Source of the DNA: Kineosporia corallincola
GTDB lineage: Bacteria; Actinomycetota; Actinomycetes; Actinomycetales; Kineosporiaceae
Assembly (NCBI RefSeq): GCF_018499875.1
Contig: NZ_JAHBAY010000014.1
Location: forward strand, 1 to 64,000
Length of the DNA stretch: 64,000 nt
Direction of reading: 5' to 3'
Numbering within the stretch: position 1 is the first letter of the stretch; each line of letters starts with the position of its first letter. This document shows positions 18,320 to 27,157 of this stretch, one piece after another. Under the pieces are notes generated by a model. The model searched no databases and had not been told where the DNA came from. It saw nothing but the letters and a program-made list of their open reading frames with translations. The position numbers and the translations under genes are program-made.

Positions 18320-19600
18320 TCAGTACCAGCCCACGGACTCGCTGTGGCTCCAGGCTCCGCACGGGGTGCCGTAGCGCTCGGCGATGTAGTCGAGCCCCCA
18401 GCGGATCTGCGTGACCGGGTTGGTCTTCCAGTCCGATCCGGCACTGGCCATCTTGCTGCCGGGCAGGGCCTGGGGAATGCCGTAGGCGCCGGAGGACGGG
18501 TTGGTGGCCTGGTAGTTCCAGGTGCTCTCGCGGGTCCAGAGCGAGTCCAGGCAGGTGTACTGCGCTGAGGACCAGCCCCGGTCGGCGAGCAGGATCTTGG
18601 CCGCGGCCTGGGGGTTCTTGCGGGCGTTCTCCAGAGCCAGGGCCTTCTGGCGGGTGCTGGTGGCCTCGGCCTCCTCGGCCTTCGCCGCCTCCAGACGGGC
18701 GGCCTCCTTCTCGGCGGCCTCCTTCTTCGCCTTCTCGGCCGCGGCCTTCTCTTTGCGCTTCTTCTCGGCGAGGGCCTTGGCGCCCTTCTCGGACTGCGCC
18801 AGCGCGGCCGAGGCCTTGGCCGGCGAGGCATCCTTGATGCTCTTCAGCGTGGCGGCCGACACCTCGGCCTGCTCCGCCTCGGCCTGGGCGGCTGCCTGGG
18901 CCGCGGCCTGCGCCTCGGCCTCGGAATCGGCCTCGGAATCGTCGTGCGCGCTGGTCAGCGCGAAGGCGGACGAGGCGGAGGAGCTGTCGGCGTTGTTCAG
19001 GGTGGCGAGCTGCGAGACCGCGGCCCCCTCGGCACCCACCACCAGGGCCATGACCAGCAGCCGGGTGGCAGCCGTGTTCAGGCGGCCGAAGCGCCATTTC
19101 GACGCCGGCTCGGCGGTGGCCGGGGAGTCGTCGAGGTCCAGGCCCCATTCGGCCGGCACCTCGATGGGCGCTGTCGGCGGCTGCGGGACCGCGCGGCGGA
19201 ACGCGTCGGCCGGGGTGGCCCGCGGCACCGGCATGTCGATGCCGGCCGGGCGGCCCGGGGCGGTGCGCGGGATCGGCAGCACCGCGGCGCTGGGCGCCTG
19301 CGACGAGTACGGCGACTGCAACGGGAACTGCGCCTGCCGGGTGGGACGGCGCACGGCGCGGGCACTCGGCGGGGCGGAGACCCCGGGACGCTGCCTGGCG
19401 GGGGAGGGGGCGGCGGGCCGGTTGTCGGCGGGGCGGTTGCGCGGCGTCGGCCGGGACGTGGCGCGGGCCTCGGCCCGGCGCAGGTCGGAGCGGCGGGGAT
19501 AGCGCTTGGCGCCGTCGTTCCCGAGAACCGGGATGCCCCCGGTGTTGAGCCACTCTTCCGCGAGGTCGTCACCGGTCTTCGAGCCCACGGTTGTCGTCAC
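18320..19600 (-). CDS. membrane-anchored transglycosylase-SLT-like protein
   Basis: 426 residues. A disordered Pro/Arg-rich cytoplasmic N-terminus (about 1-140) leads to one membrane segment near residue 165 (LLVMALVVGAEGAAVSQL). A long Ala/Glu/Lys coiled coil follows (EAEAQAAAQAAAQAEAEQ, KKRKEKAAAEKAKKEAAEKE). A C-terminal lysozyme-like domain starts at CLDSLWTRESTWNYQATNPSSGAYGIPQ, with the catalytic-type Glu in TRES, and ends WGLDYIAERYGTPCGAWSH. The domain matches actinobacterial resuscitation/aggregation-promoting transglycosylases that act on peptidoglycan. GTG 19600 is preferred to the upstream 19633 because the latter adds a hydrophobic leader-like stretch with no ribosome site; evidence is modest. 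Confidence 0.82.
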   Translation of the reverse strand: MTTTVGSKTGDDLAEEWLNTGGIPVLGNDGAKRYPRRSDLRRAEARATSRPTPRNRPADNRPAAPSPARQRPGVSAPPSARAVRRPTRQAQFPLQSPYSSQAPSAAVLPIPRTAPGRPAGIDMPVPRATPADAFRRAVPQPPTAPIEVPAEWGLDLDDSPATAEPASKWRFGRLNTAATRLLVMALVVGAEGAAVSQLATLNNADSSSASSAFALTSAHDDSEADSEAEAQAAAQAAAQAEAEQAEVSAATLKSIKDASPAKASAALAQSEKGAKALAEKKRKEKAAAEKAKKEAAEKEAARLEAAKAEEAEATSTRQKALALENARKNPQAAAKILLADRGWSSAQYTCLDSLWTRESTWNYQATNPSSGAYGIPQALPGSKMASAGSDWKTNPVTQIRWGLDYIAERYGTPCGAWSHSESVGWY

Positions 19601-19698
19601 GGGTCCACCGTGGCGAATCCGGACAAGAATCACAACCGTCCCACACGGAGTTAAGAAAAGTTTGATGTCGGACCGGTCACGGTGCCGCCGGAACGCGG

Positions 19699-20375
<677 letters not shown>

Positions 20376-20379
<4 letters not shown>

Positions 20380-21569
20380 CGGTTCGCCTCGACATTCGTC
20401 GTCAGGGGGAAATCCGCCAGGACCTGCCAGCCACCGTCCGGGCCGGGACCGGCGCTCAGGGTGCCGCCGAACGGGCGCACCCGTTCCCGCATGCCCGCCA
20501 GGCCCCGCCCCAGACCGTCGGCCGGGGTCGCGGCGCCGCCGGGCTCACCGTCGTCCTCAATCGAAAGAACCAGACGGCCGGGCGGGTAGCGCAGCCGCAC
20601 CGCGGCCCGGGTCGCGCCGTGCGCGTGCTTCATGGCGTTGGTCAGCGCCTCCTGCACGAGACGGTAGACGGTGAGCTGGAGCCCGCCGGGCAACTCCGGC
20701 CGCGTGCCCTCCACCCGGAGGGTCACCGGCAGGCCGGTGGCGCGCACCTGCCCGACCAGGCCCTCCAGCGAACGCAGGCCCGGCACCGGGCGTCTCGCGG
20801 TCTCCTCGTCGTCCGTGATCGGGCCCGCGGACTGCTCGGTGGTGGTCGCGCCGAGCAGCCGGCGGGTCTCCCGAAGGGCCTGCCTGGCCATCGCGACGGT
20901 GATGGTGACGGCCTCGCGGGAGCGGTCGCTGGTGATCTCGCCGCTGCGCGCCAGGCCCTCGCTGAGGGCCACCACCACGGTCAGGTGGTGGGCGATCAGG
21001 TCGTGCATCTCCCTGGCGATCCGGGCTCTTTCATCGGCGGCGGCGAGCAGGTCACGCTGTTCGCGCTCGACCTCCAGCGACCGGTTCCGGGCCTGGAGCT
21101 CCAGCTGGTACGCGTCCCGGGTGCGGCGGTAGAGGCCGAGCACGAACGCCAGCACCTGTGGGGTGGAGAACAGCGCCAGCAGCACGATCTTGTCGACGAG
21201 GCGGTCGTCGACGGTGACGGCGAGCAACCCGATCCAGACCTCGGAGGCGGCCAGGGCCAGCGCGGCCCGGCGCGGGGTGGTCAGCACCGCGAGCGTGTGC
21301 ACCACGATCGTGCTCCCGCCCAGCAGCAGCACCGCGTTGTGCCCGGCCGGCACCAGACCGAGCGCCAGCACGCCGAGAGCGACCGGCACCGGCCAGATCC
21401 GGCGGAACACCAGCAGGACGCAGCCGGTCAGGGCGACGGCGAACTGTGGGTCCGGCTGGACCGGGCTGAACAGGGCGAGGAGGACGGCGAGCGCGATGTC
21501 CAGGGCCCAGGACCGGCGGGGCCGCCCGCGCAGCGGTTCGCGCCACCGCGCCGTCGGCCTGCCTGTCAC
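20376..21569 (-). CDS. sensor histidine kinase (HisKA_3 type)
   Basis: 397 residues. Four or five hydrophobic N-terminal segments (about 20-165) form a membrane sensor without an obvious extracellular domain. The dimerisation and phosphorylation box is ARIAREMHDLIAHHLTVVV (His in M-H-D) and the ATPase lobe ends with VLSIEDDGEPGG...GRGLAGMRERV. This is the class that pairs with NarL-type regulators. GTG 21569 has GAGGAG 7 nt upstream and overlaps the stop of the preceding small membrane protein gene; an upstream ATG at 21662 would add unrelated sequence. Confidence 0.92.
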
Positions 21570-21778
21570 GGGGTGCTCCTCACGGGCGGTGCGGCCGGGC
21601 GGCCGATCAGGTACCAAGCAAACCAGGCGATCAGCGGCACCCAGAGGACGAAGAGGATCCACAGCACCTTCATGCCGGTGGACAGGCCGGAGCGCAGGAT
21701 CGAGATCAGCACCCGGACGAACAGCACCAGCAGGCCGGCGGCGAGGGCGAGGACGAGGAGGTGAGAAGGGTTGCTCAT
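21566..21778 (-). CDS. small membrane protein with PLDc_N-like segment
   Basis: 70 residues with two membrane helices (LLVLALAAGLLVLFVRVLI and MKVLWILFVLWVPLIAWFAW) followed by YLIGRP. The second helix has the pattern of the phospholipase D N-terminal membrane segment (PLDc_N) found in short actinobacterial proteins. First gene of a three-gene overlap chain with the kinase and regulator, so it may be part of the sensor. Confidence 0.8.
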   Translation of the reverse strand: MSNPSHLLVLALAAGLLVLFVRVLISILRSGLSTGMKVLWILFVLWVPLIAWFAWYLIGRPAAPPVRSTP

Positions 21779-21924
21779 GCGTCGATCCTGCGGCCGGGGG
21801 CGGGGCGGGCCCATACCTCGCGCGTCCACCGGCTCTATGCCTGAGGTCGTAGGGCTGTCGTAGGTCTGTCGTAGGGCTGTGGGGACGACTTCCGGGGCAC
21901 CGGAGGGCACGGTTGCGGCGTCGA

Positions 21925-21966
21925 TCTTGTTATCTTCGATGATAGGGAAACCGATCATCGTGATCA
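21925..21966. promoter_or_regulatory. inverted repeats upstream of the MarR gene
   Basis: TATC-TTCGAT-GATA (21931-21944) and GATCA-TCG-TGATC (21953-21965) lie 20-55 bp before the MarR start in otherwise GC-rich DNA. They are candidate autoregulatory operators. The inference rests on position and symmetry only. Confidence 0.5.
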
Positions 21967-21985
21967 CTGAGGAAGGGCGGGGCTC

Positions 21986-22483
21986 ATGGCCTCCAGCAAC
22001 ACCGCCAGGAAGGCGGGGGTCCAGCAGACGCCGCGGGAGGACTTCCCCCTGGCCGAGCGCCCCGGCTACATGTTCCACAAGGCCGCCCTCCTGCTCTACG
22101 AAGACGTGGAACGCGCGCTGGAGAGCACCGGGATGCGGGCGCGGTACTTCTTCGTGCTGGCCTCGCTGGCCGGTGGGCCCCGGCTCTCGCAGCAGGACAT
22201 CAGCCGTCTGCTGAACCTCGACCCGACCACGGTGGTCAGCGTCATCGACGAGATGGAGCGCAACCGGCACGTGGAGCGCCAGCGCGATCCGGCGGACCGC
22301 CGCCGCTACCACCTGTTCCTCACCGACGACGGCCGCGAGCAGCTCGCGAAGGCCGAAACCATTGTCACGGACGCGGAAACGGCGTTCTTCGCGACGCTGG
22401 AGAAGGCCGAGCTGGGCGCGATGCACGGCATGCTGCGGCGGCTGCTGGCGGGGCGCTGGCCGGCCTCGGTCTGCGAGGACTGA
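21986..22483 (+). CDS. MarR family transcriptional regulator
   Basis: 165 residues. Winged helix: RYFFVLASLAGGPRLSQQDISRLLNLDPTTVVSVIDEMERNRHVERQRDPADRRRYHLFLTDDGRE, with the typical D-x-R-R wing. GGAAGG precedes ATG 21986. It lies upstream of, and in the same direction as, a DHA2 exporter with a palindrome between them. MarR proteins usually repress such exporters until a small ligand binds. It may also serve the neighbouring biosynthetic cluster. Confidence 0.92.
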   Translation: MASSNTARKAGVQQTPREDFPLAERPGYMFHKAALLLYEDVERALESTGMRARYFFVLASLAGGPRLSQQDISRLLNLDPTTVVSVIDEMERNRHVERQRDPADRRRYHLFLTDDGREQLAKAETIVTDAETAFFATLEKAELGAMHGMLRRLLAGRWPASVCED

Positions 22484-22544
22484 GCCGGGACCCGCGCCGC
22501 ATCGAGGGCGTTCACTAATCGGACAATTGACCATGGTTCGTCAG

Positions 22545-22582
22545 ATCATCTAGATTTCGATTATTCGAACTCCCTAGATGAT
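22545..22582. promoter_or_regulatory. nested palindrome between MarR and MFS genes (candidate operator)
   Basis: Perfect outer arms ATCATCTAG (22545-22553) and CTAGATGAT (22574-22582). The interior carries TTCGA-TTAT-TCGAA (22556-22569). It ends 17 bp before the MFS start, an ideal place for repression by the MarR protein. A long AT-rich palindrome is unlikely by chance in this DNA. Confidence 0.7.
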
Positions 22583-22599
22583 GACTGGAGCGACCCTCG

Positions 22600-24261
22600 A
22601 TGTCGGCTGAACACACCCCTTCACCCACGCGATGGTGGGTGCTGGGTATCGTGACGCTGGGCACGTTCATGCTCATGCTCGACCTGAGCGTGGTGTCGAT
22701 CGCCCTGCCGCAGATCCATCGGTCGCTGCACAGCAGCTTCAGCGACTTGCAGTGGGTGTTCGACGCCTATGCCCTCACCCTGGCGATCTTCCTGGTGGCC
22801 GCCGGGTCCACGGCCGACCGGATCGGCCGCAAGCGGGTGTTCCAGATCGGCCTGGTCATCTTCACCGCGGCCTCGCTGGCCTGCGGTCTGGCCGATGACG
22901 CGCTGTTCCTGAACATCTCGCGCGCGGTCCAGGGTGTCGGCGCCGCGATCGTTTTCGCGGTCGGCCCGGCCCTGCTCGGCCACGAGTTCCACGGCAAGGA
23001 GCGGGCCACCGCCTTCACCGCCTTCGGTGGCGCGATCGGCCTGGCGGTCGCTTCCGGCCCGCTCATCGGTGGCGCGCTGATCAACGCCTTCTCGTGGCGC
23101 TGGATCTTCTACATCAACGTGCCGATCGGTATCGCCGCCCTGATCATCGGCGCCCTGCGGGTGTCCGAGTCGCGCAACCCGAAGGCCCCGCGCACCGACT
23201 GGGGCGGCATGATCGCCCTCAGCGTCGCCCTGGCCGCACTGCTCTTCGCCACCATCCGCGGCCCGCAGGAGGGCTGGACCAGCTCGCTGACCCTCGGCCT
23301 CTACGCGCTGAGCGTCGTGTTCCTGGTGATCTTCGCGGTGATCGAGGCGCGTCTGGGCGAGCGGGCCATGCTCGACCCGGCGTTCCTGCGTAACCCCACC
23401 TTCGTCGGCATCTCGCTGGTGGCGATGATCGGTAACGCCGGTGCGCTGCCCACCGTGTTCTTCTCCACCAGCTACCTGGAGAACCTGCTGCACTACGACG
23501 CGTGGGAGACCGGCCTGCGGTTCCTGCCGCTCACCGTCGGCATGCTGGTGGCGGGCGCCCTGGTCGGCCCGCTCATCGGCAAGGTCCCGTTCCGCTTCCT
23601 GCTCGGCCCGGCGGTGCTCGTCATGGGCGTGGGCATCGTGCTGCTCCAGCGCACCGAGGCCGACTCCAGCTGGACCGTCATGCTGCCGGCGCTGCTGCTG
23701 GCCGGTATCGGCATGGGCGCGTTCAACCCGAGCCGGGCCGCGCTGGCCATCGGCATCACCGAGCCGGCCCGTGCCGGTGTCGCCTCGGGCGTCAACGAGA
23801 CCTTCCAGCAGGTCGGTGTCGCGGTCGGGATCGCCGGTGTGGGAGCACTTTTCGAGCACCAGGTGACCGAGTCGTTCACCTCCTCCGCCGTCGCCGGCCA
23901 GCTCGGCCCGGAGGCCGCCGACCAGGCCGCCTCGGGCATCAGCGCCGGTGCCATCGACACGGTGGCGCAGGCCGCCGGCCCGCTCCAGCAGCAGGTGCTC
24001 GACGCCGCCCAGGAAGCGTTCGTCACCGGCTACCACGACGCCATGCTGCTGGCCGCGGTGCTCGCGGCGATCGCGGCGACCGTCGGCTTCCTGCTGCTGC
24101 GCACGCAGGACCTGCACGCCAGCGCCCTGTCGGCGATCTCCACGGTCCCGCCGGACGCCGATGACGCCGACGTGACGGCTGACGTGACGGCCGACGGTTC
24201 GGTCGACGCCAAGGACGACGGCACCACCACGTCGAGTACCACCACCAGCTCGGCGGTCTGA
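22600..24261 (+). CDS. MFS transporter, DHA2 (EmrB/QacA-like) exporter
   Basis: 553 residues with about 14 membrane helices. DHA2 signatures: WWVLGIVTLGTFMLMLDLSVVSIALPQI (motif D1-like), LQWVFDAYALTLAIFLVAAGSTADRIGRKRVF (motif A, D-R-x-G-R-K) and GAAIVFAVGPALLG (antiporter motif C region). Acidic, Thr/Ser-rich cytoplasmic C-terminus. Proton-driven export of lipophilic drugs or a natural product is expected. The position beside a small biosynthetic cluster makes it the likely product exporter or self-resistance pump, controlled by the MarR protein. Confidence 0.92.
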   Translation: MSAEHTPSPTRWWVLGIVTLGTFMLMLDLSVVSIALPQIHRSLHSSFSDLQWVFDAYALTLAIFLVAAGSTADRIGRKRVFQIGLVIFTAASLACGLADDALFLNISRAVQGVGAAIVFAVGPALLGHEFHGKERATAFTAFGGAIGLAVASGPLIGGALINAFSWRWIFYINVPIGIAALIIGALRVSESRNPKAPRTDWGGMIALSVALAALLFATIRGPQEGWTSSLTLGLYALSVVFLVIFAVIEARLGERAMLDPAFLRNPTFVGISLVAMIGNAGALPTVFFSTSYLENLLHYDAWETGLRFLPLTVGMLVAGALVGPLIGKVPFRFLLGPAVLVMGVGIVLLQRTEADSSWTVMLPALLLAGIGMGAFNPSRAALAIGITEPARAGVASGVNETFQQVGVAVGIAGVGALFEHQVTESFTSSAVAGQLGPEAADQAASGISAGAIDTVAQAAGPLQQQVLDAAQEAFVTGYHDAMLLAAVLAAIAATVGFLLLRTQDLHASALSAISTVPPDADDADVTADVTADGSVDAKDDGTTTSSTTTSSAV

Positions 24262-24276
24262 CCGGATCCGGTGTGA

Positions 24277-24318
24277 ACGTCGGGGCCCCCGGTGGATATC
24301 CACCGGGGGCCCCGACGT
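24277..24318. terminator. perfect 42-bp palindrome after the MFS gene (copy A)
   Basis: 21-bp arms without a loop, centred on GGTGGAT|ATCCACC. Its core (CCGGTGGATATCCACCGG) recurs in the palindrome at 25382-25419, and the sequence to its right also recurs there. It probably terminates the MFS transcript and, on the other strand, once terminated a ketosynthase gene. Confidence 0.8.
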
Positions 24319-24334
24319 CTCGCGGGGAGCGGGA

Positions 24335-24391
24335 TCAGGTGGCGGGTACCTCGCGGAAGACCAGTGCCACGGTGTGACAGCCGAACGAGGG
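24335..24391 (-). pseudogene. remnant of a ketosynthase 3' end
   Basis: The minus strand reads SFGCHTVALVFREVPAT and a stop. The intact ketosynthase gene ends GFGGHNVALVFREVPAP. DNA identity continues through the stop codon, the linker GGGAGCGGGATCAGG and into the palindrome. Only the last 18 codons or so remain, so this is a scar of a second or duplicated ketosynthase. Confidence 0.78.
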
Positions 24392-24835
24392 ACGGGTCCC
24401 CGGTGGAGGATGTGAATCACCACAGGACACAGCGCTGAGAGCCTGAGAGGACCCGTGGAGCACCACCGTCATTGCCCGCTGATCCGCCGGCTGACCACGT
24501 TTGATCGAGCTTTGCCGGCACCGCCTGTCGCCGACGTCGCGGCCGAGGCCGAACCCACCGTTGCAGACACCGTTGTCGGCGTCGCGGCTGGCGTGGGCGG
24601 GGAAGTCGCAGCGACCTGCTCCACCGGCATCGGTGCCTCATTCTTGGGGGCGTCGTGGCTGGAGCAGCAGGCGGCGATGCTGGGCACGGCATGCAGATCA
24701 CGATCGGAAACGCTGAATTCCGCGTCTCAGGCCCAGCAGCCGATGCGGGGGGTTGGTGGGCAAGGTGTGGAAAGGCGCGTGCCCGGGCGCCTCGGCCCTC
24801 TTGTTCCGCCCGGTAAATACCGATAGTCATGGACC
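24392..24835. other. non-coding or decayed stretch
   Basis: About 440 bases without a gene I can support. A 123-codon plus-strand frame (24455-24826) has an Ala/Val-rich middle (VADTVVGVAAGVGGEVAA) but no family match and a low-complexity end. It may be residue of a larger lost gene between the duplicated ketosynthase ends. Confidence 0.4.
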
Positions 24836-24991
24836 GTGACGAACCGAACGCAGGAGATCGAGCGATCCCTGTCCGCGCTCGTCGCATTCCTCTCTGAACA
24901 CCGAACCCGTGTCGCCGACGCAGCTGACAACGCGGAGCAGAAAGCGCTCGCCGCGCTGGAGCACGGCTGGGACGGCGTGGCCCAGGAATGA
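24836..24991 (+). CDS. small hypothetical protein
   Basis: 51 residues, GTG start at 24836. Predicted as one amphipathic helix pair (EIERSLSALVAFLSEHRTRVADAADNAEQKALAALEHGW). Composition is protein-like and its stop overlaps the ATG of the next gene, which is the strongest evidence that it is real. No ribosome site stronger than GTCATGGACC is seen upstream. Function unknown; it may be a partner of the next protein. Confidence 0.55.
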   Translation: MTNRTQEIERSLSALVAFLSEHRTRVADAADNAEQKALAALEHGWDGVAQE

Positions 24992-25308
24992 TGACCACCG
25001 ACCCGGACCTTGAAGCTTTCCTCGACGCTGCGCAGGTCTACCTGGATGTGAACGCTTTCGATTCCACGTCCATGAGCGATCTCGTCACTGCCTTCACTCG
25101 CGACCCGGCGCCGGAGAACCAGATTGCTTTCCGTCGCGGCCTGGCCAAGGGAGTTCTCGGTATGCTCTCTCCGGGAGCGTACGAACGAGCCACCGGAGAG
25201 GATTTCGACACTCTCGAAGATCTCCAGGCATGGCTGAAGAAGATTGGGTTCGCCTTCTACGGTGACGAGGACCCGTCGAACGCGCTTCAACCGCCGATCG
25301 GTGCGTGA
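24988..25308 (+). CDS. small acidic hypothetical protein
   Basis: 106 residues. Helical protein (DLEAFLDAAQVYLDVN, MSDLVTAFTRDPAPENQIAFRRGLAKGVLGMLSPGAY, FDTLEDLQAWLKKIGFAFYGD). The acidic character, size and coupling to another tiny gene recall bacterial immunity proteins, but I do not recognise a family. AGGAATG precedes two consecutive ATGs (24988, 24991). Lies in an island bounded by duplicated ketosynthase ends. Confidence 0.65.
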   Translation: MMTTDPDLEAFLDAAQVYLDVNAFDSTSMSDLVTAFTRDPAPENQIAFRRGLAKGVLGMLSPGAYERATGEDFDTLEDLQAWLKKIGFAFYGDEDPSNALQPPIGA

Positions 25309-25381
25309 CGAAGCAGATTTCGCCAGGCGAGGAAGTGCCCGGGTGAGTGATTCCAGGTTCTCGCCGGCGGTCCTGGCTGAA

Positions 25382-25419
25382 ACGTGTGCCCCCGGTGGAT
25401 ATCCACCGGGGGCACACGT
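25382..25419. terminator. perfect 38-bp palindrome after the ketosynthase operon (copy B)
   Basis: 19-bp arms meeting without a loop, with the same CCGGTGGATATCCACCGG core as copy A but different outer arms (ACGTGTG/CACACGT). It lies 18 bp past the ketosynthase stop and is the likely terminator of the whole minus-strand biosynthetic operon. Confidence 0.85.
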
Positions 25420-25436
25420 CTGACAGGGGAGCGGGA

Positions 25437-26699
25437 TCAGGGGGCGGGTACCTCGCGGAAGACCAGAGCCACGTTGTGGCCGCCGAAGCCGGCCGAGTTC
25501 TTCACCGCGACGATCTCCTCACCCTTCAGCTCGCGCGGGCCGTCGTGCACGACGTCGAGTGAGACGCCCTCGTCCGCGCGGGTGAAGTTCAGGGTCTCCG
25601 GCACGATCCGGTTCTTCACCCCCAGGATGGTGATGATCGACTCGATCGCCCCGGCCGCACCGAGCGTGTGGCCGAGCATCGACTTGTTCGCCGTCACCGC
25701 CGGGCCCACCGACGCGTCACCGAAGACGCTCTGCACCGCAACGGCTTCCGAGGCGTCACCCGGCGTGGTGGAGGTGCCGTTGGCGCTCAGGAACGCGATG
25801 TCCGAGGGGCTCACCCCGGCGTCGTCGAGCGACACGGTGATCGCCGTGATGCTGCCGGAACCGTCCGGTGCGGGCTGCACCAGGTGGAAGGCGTCCGAGG
25901 AGATGCCGACCCCGGCCAGCTCGGCGTGCGCCCGTGCCCCGCGACGGCGGGCGTGCTCGGCCGACTCCAGGATCAGGATGCCCGCGCCCTCACCGAGCAC
26001 CAGGCCGTCCCGGTCGGCGTCGAACGGGCGGGAGGCCGCGGCCGGGTCGTCCATCCGCACCGAGACGGCCCGCATCGCACCGAAACTCGCGATCAGGAAC
26101 GGGTGCAGGGGGGACTCGGCGCCGCCGGCCACCACCACGTCGGCCAGTCCCCGGCGGATCAGGTCGGCCGCTGTGGCCAGCGCCTGGGTGCCCGAGGAAC
26201 AGGCGTTCACCGTGGCGTTGGCCCCGCCGTGGGCGTTCACCAGCATGCTGACCGCCGCGGCCGAGCCGTTGCCCATGGCGCTCGCCACGGTCATCGGCGG
26301 CACCCGCTTCCAGCCGCGCTCGCGCAGGGCGTCGTACCCGCCGATCACCGCGTTCATGTCGGTGATGCCGGAGGAGATCACCACGCTGACCCGGTCCGGG
26401 TCGACACCGGCCGTGTCCAGGCCGGCGTCCTTCCAGGCCTCGCCCGCGGCGACCACGGCGAGCTGCTCGGTGCGGCCCAGCCGCTTGCGCAGCGCCGGCT
26501 CGATCTCGGTCAGCGGGTCGACCCGGGCCCGGGCGACCAGCTCGGTGGGCAGCTTGCCGACCCACTCCGGGTCGTCGATCAGGCCCACGCCGCTCTCGCC
26601 GCGCAGCATCGCCTCCCAGGTGGAGGCGACGTCACCGCCCAGCGCCGTGGTGGCGCCGAGACCGGTGACCACCACCCTGACACGTTCGCCCGCGCTCAT
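25437..26699 (-). CDS. beta-ketoacyl synthase (FabF-like) with Asn at a catalytic His position
   Basis: 420 residues, thiolase fold, KAS II length. Nucleophile Cys167 in NACSSGTQA. The third triad member His344 in SMLGHTLGAAGA and Lys in TANKSMLGH are present. The first His, normally in A-H-G-T-S-T, is Asn307 here (LSANGTSTTPGD). This is seen directly in the DNA (AAC). Such a change should hamper decarboxylative Claisen condensation, so the enzyme may be a modified ketosynthase, an acyltransferase or a decarboxylation-impaired partner. Last gene of the coupled operon ACAD-ACP-NRPS-SRPBCC-KS; its start overlaps the SRPBCC stop by 4 bases. No acyltransferase or KS-beta partner is nearby. Confidence 0.9.
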   Translation of the reverse strand: MSAGERVRVVVTGLGATTALGGDVASTWEAMLRGESGVGLIDDPEWVGKLPTELVARARVDPLTEIEPALRKRLGRTEQLAVVAAGEAWKDAGLDTAGVDPDRVSVVISSGITDMNAVIGGYDALRERGWKRVPPMTVASAMGNGSAAAVSMLVNAHGGANATVNACSSGTQALATAADLIRRGLADVVVAGGAESPLHPFLIASFGAMRAVSVRMDDPAAASRPFDADRDGLVLGEGAGILILESAEHARRRGARAHAELAGVGISSDAFHLVQPAPDGSGSITAITVSLDDAGVSPSDIAFLSANGTSTTPGDASEAVAVQSVFGDASVGPAVTANKSMLGHTLGAAGAIESIITILGVKNRIVPETLNFTRADEGVSLDVVHDGPRELKGEEIVAVKNSAGFGGHNVALVFREVPAP

Positions 26700-27157
26700 C
26701 GTGAGGTCCGTTCCTGCGTCGCGCGCAACTTGGCCGCCAGCTTCTCGGTGTCCGACTTCACCTGCGACACCAGCAGTTTGCGCACCAGGCTCTTCGGGGT
26801 GATGCCGAAGTAGTCGCCGGGGTCGACGTCGAACTTCCAGCGCACCCGGGTGCTGCCCTCACCGGCGTCCTCGTAGGCGTAGGCGCCCACGTAGCTGAAC
26901 GGGCCCTCCAGGGAGTGGAACTCCGAGAGCACCCCCGGCTCGAACGTGTCGATCTCGACGGTGAACGGCATCACCTTGCCGATCAGCTTGAAGGTGATCG
27001 TGTAGTGACCGCCGACCCGGGGCGGGCCGTCGAGCAGCGCCGTGCTCACGCACGCCGTCTGCCAGACCGGATCCTGCTCCGGGTCGGACAGCAGGGCGAA
27101 GGCCTCCACCGGCGCAACCGGCAGGACGAACTCGTGCCGTGCCTCAATCAGTGCCAT
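26696..27157 (-). CDS. SRPBCC family protein (START/polyketide-cyclase-like)
   Basis: 153 residues. The helix-grip fold is suggested by IEARHEFVLPVAPVEAFALLSDPEQDPVW, VGGHYTITFKLIGKVMPFTVEIDTFEPG, then TRVRWKFDVDPGDYF and a long C-terminal helix. These proteins bind hydrophobic ligands in a deep cavity; in biosynthetic clusters they act as cyclases, aromatases or carriers. It overlaps the NRPS 3' end by 14 bases and the ketosynthase start by 4, so it belongs to the pathway. Exact role is inference. Confidence 0.85.
   Translation of the reverse strand: MALIEARHEFVLPVAPVEAFALLSDPEQDPVWQTACVSTALLDGPPRVGGHYTITFKLIGKVMPFTVEIDTFEPGVLSEFHSLEGPFSYVGAYAYEDAGEGSTRVRWKFDVDPGDYFGITPKSLVRKLLVSQVKSDTEKLAAKLRATQERTSR

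Noticed and set aside
22621-24423. 600-codon minus-strand frame opposite the MFS gene
   Set aside because: Asp/Arg/Gly/His-rich shadow caused by codon bias; the plus strand encodes an obvious 14-helix transporter.
24455-24826. 123-codon plus-strand frame in the ketosynthase island
   Set aside because: No family resemblance, low-complexity ends and no ribosome site; it overlaps a comparably long spurious frame on the other strand.
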